Program-made: the position numbers and the translations under genes
Assembly (NCBI GenBank): GCA_051001975.1
Contig: JBPCMU010000105.1
Span: 38,197-102,196, forward strand
Direction of reading: 5' to 3'
Source: DATAEG01 sp051001975
Lineage (GTDB): Bacteria > Actinomycetota > Actinomycetes > Mycobacteriales > Jatrophihabitantaceae
DNA length: 64,000 nt
Notes under the pieces: model-generated
What the model was told of the DNA's origin: nothing
Databases searched by the model: none
What the model saw: only the letters and a program-made list of their open reading frames with translations
Shown: positions 8,023 through 16,275 of the stretch, one piece after another
How positions within the stretch are numbered: the first letter of the stretch is position 1
Layout of the letters: each line of letters opens with the position of its first letter

Positions 8023-8966
8023 CCGCGCCGGTCCGGCGCACCGGCGCACGCGTCTTCCTCTTCGACGACAGTGACCGGGTTCTGCTCATCGAGGAGCGGT
8101 TCGTCGAGGACGGCCGGCAGCTGCATCACTGGCTGACCCCCGGTGGTGGTGTCGAGGCGGGTGAGGATCTGGTGACGGCCGCGCTGCGCGAGCTGTTCGA
8201 GGAGACCTCCATCCGGGTGGAGCTGTCCGCCGATGCGCCGCAGGTGCATCACCAACGCCGGGAATGGTCCTGGGACGGCGTCACCTACGACCAGGACGAC
8301 CACTTCTTCGCCGCCCGGGTCGGTGCGCCCTGGGAGGTACGCCCGGCCGCGCTGACGCCGATGGAGCAAAGCACCGTGGTGGGCAACCGGTGGTGGACGC
8401 TGGAGGAGTTGCGGGCCAGCACGGACACCTTCCTTCCACCGGACATCGTGGCCGTCGTGGAAGTTGTGCTGGCCGGGGGATACGGCGCGCTGGTGCGCCC
8501 GCAGCGGCGACTGGCCGGTCGCGCGCTGTTGGTCGACCCGGCCGATCGCGTCCTGATGATCCGCAGCGTGTCGCCCGACGGTGAGATCAACTGGGTCTCG
8601 CCAGGGGGCGGGTGCGACCCGGGCGAGACGACCCGGCAGGCCGCCCAGCGGGAGCTGTCCGAGGAGACGGGTCTGGCGATGCCGATTGCGGAGGGCGCCG
8701 AGGCCGTGCACACCGAGCGGGCGGTCTTCAGCTTCGGCCCCTGGATGCTGGATCAGACCGATGACTACTACGCGGTACCGGTGGGTGCTGAGGTTCCCGC
8801 GGCCCCGATCTCGCGAGCTCGGCTCAGCCCCATCGAGGTGAACTCCATCGTGGAGTATCGCTGGCTGTCGGCACCGGAGATCCGGGCGATGACCGAGCGA
8901 ATCTGGCCGTTCGGATTGGCCGACCTGCTGGATTCACTCGCCGCCGCACCGGGTGCCCGGGGGTAG
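8004..8966 (+). CDS. Tandem Nudix hydrolase (two Nudix domains)
   Basis: Two Nudix phosphohydrolase domains in one 320-aa chain. The first Nudix box (GGGVEAGEDLVTAALRELFE then ETSI) has Ser in place of the last conserved glycine; the second (GGGCDPGETTRQAAQRELSE then ETGL) fits the consensus fully. Both keep the REXXEE metal-binding core. Each domain is followed by matching sequence (QDDHFFAARVG and QTDDYYAVPVG; LTPMEQSTVVGNRWW and LSPIEVNSIVEYRWL), so the gene arose by internal duplication. The start may be ATG 8004 or GTG 8019 (GTGA overlap with the lepB stop). The substrate, probably a nucleotide derivative, is unknown. Confidence 0.88.
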   Translation: MRPHPVTAPVRRTGARVFLFDDSDRVLLIEERFVEDGRQLHHWLTPGGGVEAGEDLVTAALRELFEETSIRVELSADAPQVHHQRREWSWDGVTYDQDDHFFAARVGAPWEVRPAALTPMEQSTVVGNRWWTLEELRASTDTFLPPDIVAVVEVVLAGGYGALVRPQRRLAGRALLVDPADRVLMIRSVSPDGEINWVSPGGGCDPGETTRQAAQRELSEETGLAMPIAEGAEAVHTERAVFSFGPWMLDQTDDYYAVPVGAEVPAAPISRARLSPIEVNSIVEYRWLSAPEIRAMTERIWPFGLADLLDSLAAAPGARG

Positions 8967-8980
8967 CGTAGGTCGGCGTC

Positions 8981-9703
8981 ATGGCTGCTTCCTCCCGCCG
9001 GGTTCCGCCCGGCCCGTTCCGGCCGGCCCGGCCGCCGCTGGTCACGGCCAGCGGCATCTGGCGGTACGAGGGCGCGCTGCGACGCAGCGGCTTCACCGCT
9101 ATCGCCGGCGCGGACGAGGCGGGGCGCGGTGCTTGCGCCGGTCCGCTGGTGGTCGCCGCCTGTGTGCTTCCCGATCGAGGCCGCATCGACGGGCTGAACG
9201 ACTCGAAGCTGCTCACTGCTGCTGTCCGAGAGCGGTTGTTCCCGCGCATCCAGCGGCGGGCCGTTGCCTGGTCGGTGGTGGTCATCCCCGCGACAGAGAT
9301 CGACGCCTACGGGCTGCATGTGGCGAACTTGGCCGGGATGCGCCGGGCCCTGGCGCAGCTCACCCCCGGCCCGGACTACGCGTTGACCGACGGGTTCCCG
9401 GTCAGCGGCCTCGGCATCCCGGCGACTGCGGTGTGGAAGGGGGACGCTGTGGTGGCCTGTATCGCCGCGGCGTCGATCCTGGCCAAGGTCACCCGGGACC
9501 GGATCATGACCGAATTGCACGAGCACTGGCCGGAGTACGACTTCGCCCAGCACAAGGGTTACATCACTCCGGAACACTCCGAGGCGCTCACTCAGCACGG
9601 CCCCTGCCCGCAACACCGCCGCCGGTATGTGAACGTCCGGAGGGCGATGGGGGAGAATGATCGGGACATCGCTGCGCTGGCAGCAGAGCAGGAGATCGCG
9701 TGA
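8981..9703 (+). CDS. rnhB: Ribonuclease HII
   Basis: Cleaves RNA in RNA-DNA hybrids, including single ribonucleotides embedded in DNA. The 240-aa protein has the catalytic DEAGRG motif at residues 45-50, the third acidic residue in LTDGFP, and the family motifs LNDSKLL, AAASILAKVTRDR and HKGYITPEH. It starts 14 nt after the Nudix gene. The rplS-lepB-rnhB-DUF2469 order is the standard actinobacterial arrangement. Confidence 0.97.
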   Translation: MAASSRRVPPGPFRPARPPLVTASGIWRYEGALRRSGFTAIAGADEAGRGACAGPLVVAACVLPDRGRIDGLNDSKLLTAAVRERLFPRIQRRAVAWSVVVIPATEIDAYGLHVANLAGMRRALAQLTPGPDYALTDGFPVSGLGIPATAVWKGDAVVACIAAASILAKVTRDRIMTELHEHWPEYDFAQHKGYITPEHSEALTQHGPCPQHRRRYVNVRRAMGENDRDIAALAAEQEIA

Positions 9704-9728
9704 CGCTGAACAGTGGCCGGGTACGCAG

Positions 9729-10061
9729 ATGAGTGCCGAGGACCTCGAGAAGTACGAGACCGAGATGGAGCTGCAGCTCTATCGCGAGTACAAGGACATC
9801 GTCCGGCAGTTCTCGTACGTGGTGGAGACCGATCGCCGCTTCTACCTCACCAACGAGGTCGACGTGCAGCCTCGCAATACCGGCGGCGACGTCTACTTCG
9901 AAGTCACGATGCGCGATGCATGGGTGTGGGACATGTACCGTCCGGCGCGGTTCGTGAAGACGGTGCGTGTCGTGACGTTCAAGGACGTCAACGTCGAAGA
10001 GTTGGACAAGCCTGAGCTGGAGCTCCCCGACGATCCGGGTTCGCCGCCGTTCGGGCTGTGA
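9729..10061 (+). CDS. DUF2469 family protein
   Basis: Small conserved actinobacterial protein of 110 aa. The sequence SAEDLEKYETEMELQLYREY followed by DIVRQFSYVVETDRRFYLTN is diagnostic for DUF2469, which almost always follows rnhB. Its molecular function is not established. I start at ATG 9729, where the family begins; the open frame extends back to 9657 inside rnhB. The stop overlaps the next start (GTGA), indicating translational coupling with the methyltransferase. Confidence 0.93.
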   Translation: MSAEDLEKYETEMELQLYREYKDIVRQFSYVVETDRRFYLTNEVDVQPRNTGGDVYFEVTMRDAWVWDMYRPARFVKTVRVVTFKDVNVEELDKPELELPDDPGSPPFGL

Positions 10062-10849
10062 CGATCCAGCAGAACATCGCTGCCAACTACGTAGAGATCG
10101 CCGACGCCTATGACGGGCCCTGGGCGAACTTCCTGTTCGAGCACGGTCGGGCGCTGGCCGATTCGGTGCCGCTGGCTGCCGCTTCTCGGATCGTGGAGCT
10201 CGGCTGCGGCCCCGGTCGGCTGTCCGGCTACCTGGCCGGCCGGCTGCCTGAGGCTGAAGTGGTCGGCGTCGACCTCACCCCGGAGATGCTCGCGCGCGCA
10301 CCCAGCGGTGTGCGTCGAGTATGCGGCGACGGTGAGTCCATTCCGCTGCGGACGTCCTGCGTCGACGCGCTGCTGGCACCGTTCGTGCTGTTCCACCTGC
10401 CTGATCTGGCCCGCGGCCTGCACGAAAGCCGTCGGGTGCTGCGACCGGATGGGCTCTTTGCGGCGATCACCTGGAGTACGCCGAACCCGCATCCGGCCTA
10501 CGAGGTATGGATGCAGGCAGTCGAGGCGAGTGGCGCACCGGCCGATCCGAGCCCGCAGATGCCGTCGGGTGTCGTCACCGCCGACCCGATCCTGCTCGGC
10601 GACGCGGTGACCGAGGCGGGCTTCGACGCGGTCGAGGTGGCTCGCCATCCCTACGCCTGGCAGGTCGACGCCGAGCACTTCCTACGGCACTCCGCGGTGA
10701 TCGGCTCGGCCGCGCGACGATTGCGGCTACTGCCGGCGGCCGACCGGCGCGCTGCGCTGGACCTCGCTGCGCACCGGCTCGCCGATCTTCCACCCGACGC
10801 GTTCATCGAGTCCGGGCAACTGCTCTACACGGTGGCGCGCCGCCGCTGA
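10058..10849 (+). CDS. Class I SAM-dependent methyltransferase
   Basis: 263-aa Rossmann-fold methyltransferase of unknown substrate. The SAM-binding motif I is VELGCGPGRLSGYLA (about residues 47-61), motif II ends in the acidic VVGVDLTPEML, and the motif III region is DALLAPFVLFHLPDLARGLH, followed by the LRPDGLF turn of the UbiE/methyltransferase-11 group. GTG start in a GTGA overlap with the DUF2469 gene. It is not a usual member of the rnhB-yraN interval, so it may be lineage specific. Confidence 0.85.
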   Translation: MTIQQNIAANYVEIADAYDGPWANFLFEHGRALADSVPLAAASRIVELGCGPGRLSGYLAGRLPEAEVVGVDLTPEMLARAPSGVRRVCGDGESIPLRTSCVDALLAPFVLFHLPDLARGLHESRRVLRPDGLFAAITWSTPNPHPAYEVWMQAVEASGAPADPSPQMPSGVVTADPILLGDAVTEAGFDAVEVARHPYAWQVDAEHFLRHSAVIGSAARRLRLLPAADRRAALDLAAHRLADLPPDAFIESGQLLYTVARRR

Positions 10850-10863
10850 TCGCTTGGTGGCTT

Positions 10864-10892
10864 GTCCACAGGCTGCGCGCTGTGCACAGGTA
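10864..10892 (+). repeat. 29-bp conserved element, copy 1 (upstream of yraN)
   Basis: This 29-nt sequence reads GTCCACAGG, then CTGCGCG, then CTGTGCACAGGTA, and matches the reverse complement of 17949-17977 at 28 of 29 positions. It contains the 10-bp palindrome CTGTGCACAG, and with the two bases before it forms TTGTCCACA, identical to an actinobacterial DnaA box. It ends 47 nt before the yraN start. Function unknown; a shared regulator site is the simplest reading. Confidence 0.7.
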
Positions 10893-10939
10893 CCGCCTGC
10901 CGCGACCGAGCTGCGATCATCGGGACCAGTCTCGGCCAG

Positions 10940-11299
10940 GTGAAGGCCAAGGATGCGATCGGGAAGTACGGGGAACGAGTAGCCGCGCGCTACCTCGCTG
11001 ATTCCGGAATGGAGATCCTCGACGTCAACTGGCGGTGCCGGTCGGGCGAGCTGGATCTGGTGGCGCTGGATGGCGAGATCATCGTCTTCTGCGAGGTGAA
11101 GACCCGCTCATCGACGGCCTACGGCTATCCCGCGGAGGCAGTCGGTCTGGCGAAGGCCGCCCGGTTGCGTCGCCTCGCTGCGCAGTGGCTGGACGAGCGG
11201 GTCGGCGGGTTCGCGGAGGTGCGCTTCGATGTCATCAGCGTGTTGCGTCAATCGTCCGGCGCGGCGCAGGTGGATCACATCCGCGGGGCGCTGGCGTGA
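10940..11299 (+). CDS. UPF0102 / YraN family putative endonuclease
   Basis: Predicted PD-(D/E)XK nuclease-fold protein of 119 aa. The N-terminus GKYGERVAARYLADSGMEIL and the catalytic-type region GELDLVALDGEIIVFCEVKT with conserved E, D and EVK are diagnostic of the family. I start at GTG 10940, where the family begins; the frame stays open back to 10862. It stands upstream of comM and dprA, the usual grouping, which links it to DNA processing. The nuclease role is family inference. Confidence 0.92.
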   Translation: MKAKDAIGKYGERVAARYLADSGMEILDVNWRCRSGELDLVALDGEIIVFCEVKTRSSTAYGYPAEAVGLAKAARLRRLAAQWLDERVGGFAEVRFDVISVLRQSSGAAQVDHIRGALA

Positions 11300-11357
11300 G
11301 CCGACCACACCGAAGTGCATCGCCACTGCCCGTCCGGTCCGGTGCGGGTTTGCCGGC

Positions 11358-12890
11358 ATGACCGTCGCCCGGACCTTCGCCGCCACCCTCGTCGGCGTGG
11401 CCGGCTATCCCGTGGAGGTCGAGGCGGACCTGTCGCCCGGGCTACCCGGCCTCACTTTCACCGGCCTTCCGGACACCACCGTCGTCGAGGCCCGCGACCG
11501 GGTGCGCGCAGCGATCCTCAACTCCGGCGCAGACTGGCCGAATCGGCGGATCACCCTCGCGTTGCTACCGGCTGACCTACGCAAGTTCGGGTCCCGTTTC
11601 GACCTCGCTTTGGCCGTCGCAATCCTCGCCGTGTCCGGTGCCGTGCCGGCCGAGGAGCTGTCCGGGTGCGCCTGGATCGGGGAGTTGGGGCTGGACGGCA
11701 AGCTGCGGCCGGTGCGTGGTGTGTTGCCAGCGGTGCTGGCCTTGCAACGGGCCGGCATCACCCGGGTGGTCGTACCGCGCGCGTGTGCCGCCGAGGCTGC
11801 GCTGGTTCCCGACACGGACGTGCGCGGGGCTGACACGCTGCGCGAGGTGATCGAGTGGCTGCGCGGCGAGGGCCCGGCACCGCAGCGCGCCGAGCCGGGC
11901 GAGGATACCGACCCCACGGACGTCCCCGACCTGTCGGACGTGCTGGGCCAGGTCACCGCCCGCCGAGCCCTGGAGATCGCCGCAGCGGGCAGCCATCACC
12001 TGTCGATGAGCGGCGCGCCGGGTGCCGGCAAAACGATGCTCGCCGAGCGATTGCCCGGCATCCTGCCCCGGCTGGACGATGAAGCCGCGCTCGAGGTCAC
12101 AGCGGTGCACTCGGTAGCCGGCATGCTGCCGGAAGGTGCGCCGCTGCTGCGCCGCCCGCCGTTCCAGGCGCCGCATCACACCGCCACGGTTGCCGCACTG
12201 GTCGGGGGAGGGTCGGGTATCGCTCGGCCGGGTGCCATCTCGCTGGCCCATCACGGCGTCCTGCTGCTGGACGAGGCTCCAGAGTTTCCTCCGGCGGTCC
12301 TCGACGCGTTGCGGCAGCCACTGGAGAGTGGTCGGGTGGTGTTGCACCGCAGCGGAGGAGCGGTGAGCTACCCGGCGCGATTCCTGTTGGTGATCGCATC
12401 GAATCCGTGCCCGTGTGCTGCTCCGCGCTCCCGGGATTGCAGTTGCGTGTCGAGCGTGCGGCGTCGCTATCAGCAGCGGCTGTCCGGGCCGCTGCGGGAC
12501 CGGATCGACCTGCGACTGGACGTCGACCCGGTCTCCCGAGCCGATCTCAGCGGCGCACTGCCGGCAGCCGAGTCGAGCACGGTGGTGGCCCAGCGGGTGC
12601 AGTCTGCTCGCGATGTCGGGGCGGACCGATGGCGATCGCTCGGCTACACGATCAACTCCCAGGTGGCCGGCTGCGTACTGCGCCGCACACCATGGCGACC
12701 GGGGCAGCAGGCGTTGCGTCCGCTGGACCGTGCACTGGAGCTCGGCCTGCTCAGTGCCCGTGGATTTGACCGGGCGCTGCGCATCGCGTGGACGATCGCA
12801 GATCTGGCTGGTCACTGCGCGCCCGACGCCGGCGACATCGCGGAGGCGTTGTTCTTCCGGTCCGGCCGATCGCCGGAGCCGCCAGCATGA
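11358..12890 (+). CDS. comM: ComM / YifB family Mg-chelatase-like AAA ATPase
   Basis: Hexameric AAA+ helicase family that in Vibrio drives branch migration during natural transformation. The 510-aa protein has an N-terminal ChlI-type Lon-like domain (GLTFTGLPDTTVVEARDRVR), Walker A GAPGAGKT at residues 219-226, Walker B GVLLLDEAPEF, and the cysteine cluster NPCPC...CSC that replaces the usual zinc-like knuckle. The stop overlaps the dprA start (ATGA), so the two are coupled. ATG 11358 begins exactly at the family N-terminus MTVARTFAATLVGV. Confidence 0.95.
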   Translation: MTVARTFAATLVGVAGYPVEVEADLSPGLPGLTFTGLPDTTVVEARDRVRAAILNSGADWPNRRITLALLPADLRKFGSRFDLALAVAILAVSGAVPAEELSGCAWIGELGLDGKLRPVRGVLPAVLALQRAGITRVVVPRACAAEAALVPDTDVRGADTLREVIEWLRGEGPAPQRAEPGEDTDPTDVPDLSDVLGQVTARRALEIAAAGSHHLSMSGAPGAGKTMLAERLPGILPRLDDEAALEVTAVHSVAGMLPEGAPLLRRPPFQAPHHTATVAALVGGGSGIARPGAISLAHHGVLLLDEAPEFPPAVLDALRQPLESGRVVLHRSGGAVSYPARFLLVIASNPCPCAAPRSRDCSCVSSVRRRYQQRLSGPLRDRIDLRLDVDPVSRADLSGALPAAESSTVVAQRVQSARDVGADRWRSLGYTINSQVAGCVLRRTPWRPGQQALRPLDRALELGLLSARGFDRALRIAWTIADLAGHCAPDAGDIAEALFFRSGRSPEPPA

Positions 12891-14167
12891 CCGGCCCGAT
12901 CGCAGCGATCTCTTTTTCCCGCCGCAGCTGCACCACGCCGGACATCTCCGAGCCGCTCATGCTGGCTCGGGTCTACCTGAGCCGGGTGGCGGAGCCGGGG
13001 TCGTTGGCGGTCGCCGATCTCGTCGCCCGGGTCGGTCCCGAGACCGCAGCTGAACGGATTCGCTCCGGCGTGGTGTCCGAGCAGGTCGAACGGGTGACCG
13101 CGGCGCGCCGCTATTCCTGCGATCCGCGGGCCGACCTGGAGGCAGCCGACCGGCACGACATCCGCCTGGTCTTGCCGGAGTCTGACGACTGGCCGCACTT
13201 CGCGTTCGCCTCGCTCTACGCGGCCGAGGCACGCCGCCTAGACGAGTGGCGAAACGGGCAGCGCGCGGCCCGTTACGGCGGCGAGCCGACTGTGCCGATC
13301 GCACTCTGGGTACGCGGTCCCGGTGATCTCGTCGAACTTGGGCCGCGGTCGGTCGCGATTGTCGGAGCACGGGCCGCGACCGGGTACGGCGAGGCTCTGG
13401 CCGCCGAGTTGGGTCACGATCTCGGCCGGCAGGGCCTGGCGGTGATCTCCGGCGGCGCGTTCGGAATCGACGCAGCGGCGCACCGCGGCGCGTTGGCAGC
13501 GGAGGCATCGACGGTCCTGGTCGCCGCCAACGGGCTCGACACGGCGTACCCCCGCGCGCATGCCGCGTTGTTCCGCAACGTCGCGGAGGCCGGGCTACTT
13601 ATCTCGGAGAGCCCACCGGGCGCCACCGCACAGCGGCATCGATTCCTGTCCCGGAACAGACTGGTGGCTGCGCTATCCGCGGGGACGGTCGTCGTCGAGG
13701 CGGCGGCGAGGTCCGGCGCACTGAACACTGCCGGGCATTGTCTTGCCCTCGGCCGGCCATTGATGGCGGTCCCCGGCCCGGTTACGTCAGCGATGTCAGT
13801 GGGCTGTCATGCGCTGTTGCGCCATCCGACGAGCCCAGCCGTCCTGGTCACCGGCGCGGCTGATGTGCTGGCGCTCATCGGCCCGCTCGGAGCCGATCAC
13901 CCGAGCCGGGTGGCGGGCGACGAGCCCGACGGCCGCCGCCGGGTGCTGGACGAGTTGGATCCGGTCGCCCGTGCAGTCGCCGACGGCCTGCCGACGCGCG
14001 GCTGGGCAACCGAGGAAGAGCTCGCGGTCCGCAGTGGCGTCGACGTGCTCTCCGTGCTGCGGGCGTTACCGGTGCTGCAACTGGCCGGCGTGATGGAAGG
14101 CGGACCGGACGGCTATCGATCGGTCCGGACGTCGCCGGCCGGCCGCCCGAAGGACAATGCCGGATGA
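12887..14167 (+). CDS. dprA: DNA-processing protein DprA
   Basis: Loads RecA on incoming single-stranded DNA. The 426-aa protein has the Rossmann-like DprA core: VAIVGARAATGYGEALAAEL, GLAVISGGAFGIDAAAHRGA, TVLVAANGLDTAYPRAH, LLISESPPG and RFLSRNRLVAALS, ending AVPGPVTSAMSVGCHALL, plus a C-terminal winged-helix region. ATG start overlaps the comM stop. Whether the organism is naturally competent is not shown by this window. The 50 nt that follow lead to a convergent gene. Confidence 0.96.
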   Translation: MTGPIAAISFSRRSCTTPDISEPLMLARVYLSRVAEPGSLAVADLVARVGPETAAERIRSGVVSEQVERVTAARRYSCDPRADLEAADRHDIRLVLPESDDWPHFAFASLYAAEARRLDEWRNGQRAARYGGEPTVPIALWVRGPGDLVELGPRSVAIVGARAATGYGEALAAELGHDLGRQGLAVISGGAFGIDAAAHRGALAAEASTVLVAANGLDTAYPRAHAALFRNVAEAGLLISESPPGATAQRHRFLSRNRLVAALSAGTVVVEAAARSGALNTAGHCLALGRPLMAVPGPVTSAMSVGCHALLRHPTSPAVLVTGAADVLALIGPLGADHPSRVAGDEPDGRRRVLDELDPVARAVADGLPTRGWATEEELAVRSGVDVLSVLRALPVLQLAGVMEGGPDGYRSVRTSPAGRPKDNAG

Positions 14168-14217
14168 GCCCTGAATACCGAACGGGCAATCGACCGTGCT
14201 GTCGATCGACGGACGAC

Positions 14218-15156
14218 TCAGACCGTCCCGGCGAAGAGATCCGTTTCGTGTTCGCCGGCCGCGCACACCGGTGCGCCCTTGGCGATTCGGAAGAACTCCA
14301 CCCCGAAGGCCTCGGCGCCGACCTGCTCCGTCATGGAGAAGAACGGGCTGTCGTCGGGGATCTGGGTAGCGTGTGCGCGCATCGCTGCCATCTTCTGGTC
14401 GAGGTACCCGCGACCGTCGATCACCGTGGAGATCAACTCGTCGGGCGTGACGAACGGCGGCAACTCGCCGTCCGGGTCCCAACCCTCGAAAGATGTCGTG
14501 TCGCCGGCCGCACGCATCCGTCGGATGCCCGCACGCATCCGGCTCTCGGAGACTGCGCTCCAGTAGATCTTCGGGACGTCCCACGCTGCGCCCAGATCGG
14601 TCCGGTAAGAGTCAACCGCCGCCAACGCCGCCGCGTAAGTGGCGACCCGATGCGCCTGCACATGGTCCGGGTAGCCGTAGCCGCCGAACTGGTCGTAGGT
14701 GATGAGCACCTGTGGGCGGACTTCACGGATGACCTCGACGAGCAGATCCGCGGCCACACGTAGGTCCGCGCGCCAGAAGGTGTCGTCCCGGACGACTTCG
14801 GGGACGGCGGCGGCCCGGTTGTCACCCCACGCCATCCCGGTATCGCGGTAGTGCCCAGCTCCGCCGAGGAAGCGATGGTCCTCGACTCCGAGTTCCTTCA
14901 TCGCCGCGGCGAGTTCATCGACCCGTCGTTCGCCCAGGGTGTCGTCTCGATCCGACGCCAGATGCGCGAGATCCGGCACCAACACCTCGCCCTCCTCGCC
15001 TCTGGTGCACGTGACGAGGGTGACGTGGGCGCCTTCGGCCGCGTACTTCGCCATCGTCACGCCCTGCCCGATGGATTCGTCGTCTGGATGCGCGTGGACG
15101 AGCAGCAGGCGGCGGGCGGCCAGCCTGGCTGCGGGGTCACCGGAACGGGAGGTCAT
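14218..15156 (-). CDS. mshB: MshB-type deacetylase of mycothiol biosynthesis
   Basis: PIG-L/LmbE zinc deacetylase, 312 aa, most like N-acetyl-1-D-myo-inositol-2-amino-2-deoxy-glucopyranoside deacetylase (MshB), the second step of mycothiol synthesis. Seen: the metal motif AHPDDES at residues 22-28, YGYPDHVQAH with the third ligand, GGAGHYRDTGMA, MRAHATQI and ETDLFAG at the end, all as in mycobacterial MshB. The related mycothiol amidase Mca is the alternative, but the GGAGHYRDTGM and ETDLFAG segments favour MshB. ATG 15156 is chosen over 15243 because the longer form has no conserved sequence. Convergent with dprA, divergent from xerC. Confidence 0.85.
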   Translation of the reverse strand: MTSRSGDPAARLAARRLLLVHAHPDDESIGQGVTMAKYAAEGAHVTLVTCTRGEEGEVLVPDLAHLASDRDDTLGERRVDELAAAMKELGVEDHRFLGGAGHYRDTGMAWGDNRAAAVPEVVRDDTFWRADLRVAADLLVEVIREVRPQVLITYDQFGGYGYPDHVQAHRVATYAAALAAVDSYRTDLGAAWDVPKIYWSAVSESRMRAGIRRMRAAGDTTSFEGWDPDGELPPFVTPDELISTVIDGRGYLDQKMAAMRAHATQIPDDSPFFSMTEQVGAEAFGVEFFRIAKGAPVCAAGEHETDLFAGTV

Positions 15157-15163
15157 GCGTTTG

Positions 15164-15169
15164 AGCCTA
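15164..15169 (-). promoter_or_regulatory. Candidate -10 element of a leaderless mshB transcript
   Basis: On the minus strand TAGGCT is followed by 7 nt and then the mshB ATG, with no ribosome-binding site between. This is the spacing of leaderless actinobacterial promoters. It rests on spacing and the TANNNT match only. Confidence 0.4.
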
Positions 15170-15246
15170 GGGTCCGCAAACGACAGACCCGCACCGGCCC
15201 GCGTGGCGACTTGACCGCTGTGGTCGGTGCGAGCGACCGTCAATGG

Positions 15247-16260
15247 GTGAGTGCAGCCATTCGCCCGGATCTGCTTGCCCTGCGAGAGCAGCTACCGAAT
15301 GGTTTGGCGCGCGCCCTCATGGATTTCGAACGGCATCTCCGCATGGAGGCGGGCCGATCACCCCACACCGCCCGCGCCTACGTCGGGGACGTGGTGAGCC
15401 TGCTGGATCACGCGGCCCGGCTCGGCGCCCGCGATGTCGGTGACCTCGACCTCGCGGTCCTGCGCAGTTGGCTGGCCCGACTCCGGAGCACTGGGTCGGC
15501 ACGCAGCACCTTGGCCCGGCGGGCTGCCGCGGCCCGGACGTTCACCGCGTGGCTGCACCGCACCGCACGGGCAACGGCAGATGCGGGGGAGTTGCTGGCC
15601 AGCCCGCGCCCGCATCGAACCCTTCCCGCAGTGCTGGCCGCCGACGAAGCCGTCGCCCTTGTGGAGGGGGTGGCCGGTTCAGCCGACGAGCCTGCCGATG
15701 CTTGCGCAGAGACCGCTCCCGCCGACTCCGCCGAGTCGCTGCACCGCGCTCTGGTGACGGCGCTGCGGGACCGGCTGACCGTGGAGCTGCTGTATGCGAC
15801 GGGAATGCGAGTCGGTGAATTGGTGGGCCTCGACGTCCGCTCGATCGATCAGGGCCGACGGTTGGCGCGGGTGATGGGCAAGGGCGCCAAGGAGCGCACC
15901 GTGCCTTACGGCATACCGGCCGAGCACGCTCTACGGGACTATCTCGACCGTGGTCGGCCGGAACTGGCGACCGAGAAGAGCGGGGAAGCGTTGCTGCTGG
16001 GCGCTCGCGGCGGACGGATCGATCCACGGGCAGTGCGACGCATCGTGCATCAGCGCGTTGCCGCCGTCCCGGGTGCTCCGGACATCGGTCCGCACGGCTT
16101 GCGGCACAGTGCAGCAACCCACCTCGTCGAGGGCGGCGCAGACCTGCGCGCGGTGCAGGAGCTGCTGGGGCACGCCAGCCTGGCCACTACTCAGATCTAC
16201 ACGCACGTCTCCGTCGAGCGGCTGCGCAACACCTACGAGCAGGCGCACCCCCGCGCGTAG
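15247..16260 (+). CDS. xerC: Tyrosine recombinase XerC
   Basis: Site-specific recombinase that resolves chromosome dimers at dif. The 337-aa chain has the N-terminal SAM-like core-binding domain (FERHLRMEAGRSPHTARAYV) and a complete catalytic set: Arg in TGMRVGEL, Lys in MGKGAKER, HXXR in HGLRHSAATH, the second His/Trp position in GHASLATTQIYTH, and the Tyr nucleophile in QIYTH. The start is uncertain: GTG 15247 is used, ATG 15319 would also keep the domain. Its place between dprA and rpsB matches mycobacteria, which supports XerC over XerD. Confidence 0.92.
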   Translation: MSAAIRPDLLALREQLPNGLARALMDFERHLRMEAGRSPHTARAYVGDVVSLLDHAARLGARDVGDLDLAVLRSWLARLRSTGSARSTLARRAAAARTFTAWLHRTARATADAGELLASPRPHRTLPAVLAADEAVALVEGVAGSADEPADACAETAPADSAESLHRALVTALRDRLTVELLYATGMRVGELVGLDVRSIDQGRRLARVMGKGAKERTVPYGIPAEHALRDYLDRGRPELATEKSGEALLLGARGGRIDPRAVRRIVHQRVAAVPGAPDIGPHGLRHSAATHLVEGGADLRAVQELLGHASLATTQIYTHVSVERLRNTYEQAHPRA

Positions 16261-16275
16261 CCGAGCTGGGCGCGC

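Noticed and set aside
10862..10870. TTGTCCACA resembling a DnaA box, as a possible replication origin
   Set aside because: Only one perfect box is present, without dnaA, dnaN or an AT-rich unwinding region nearby.
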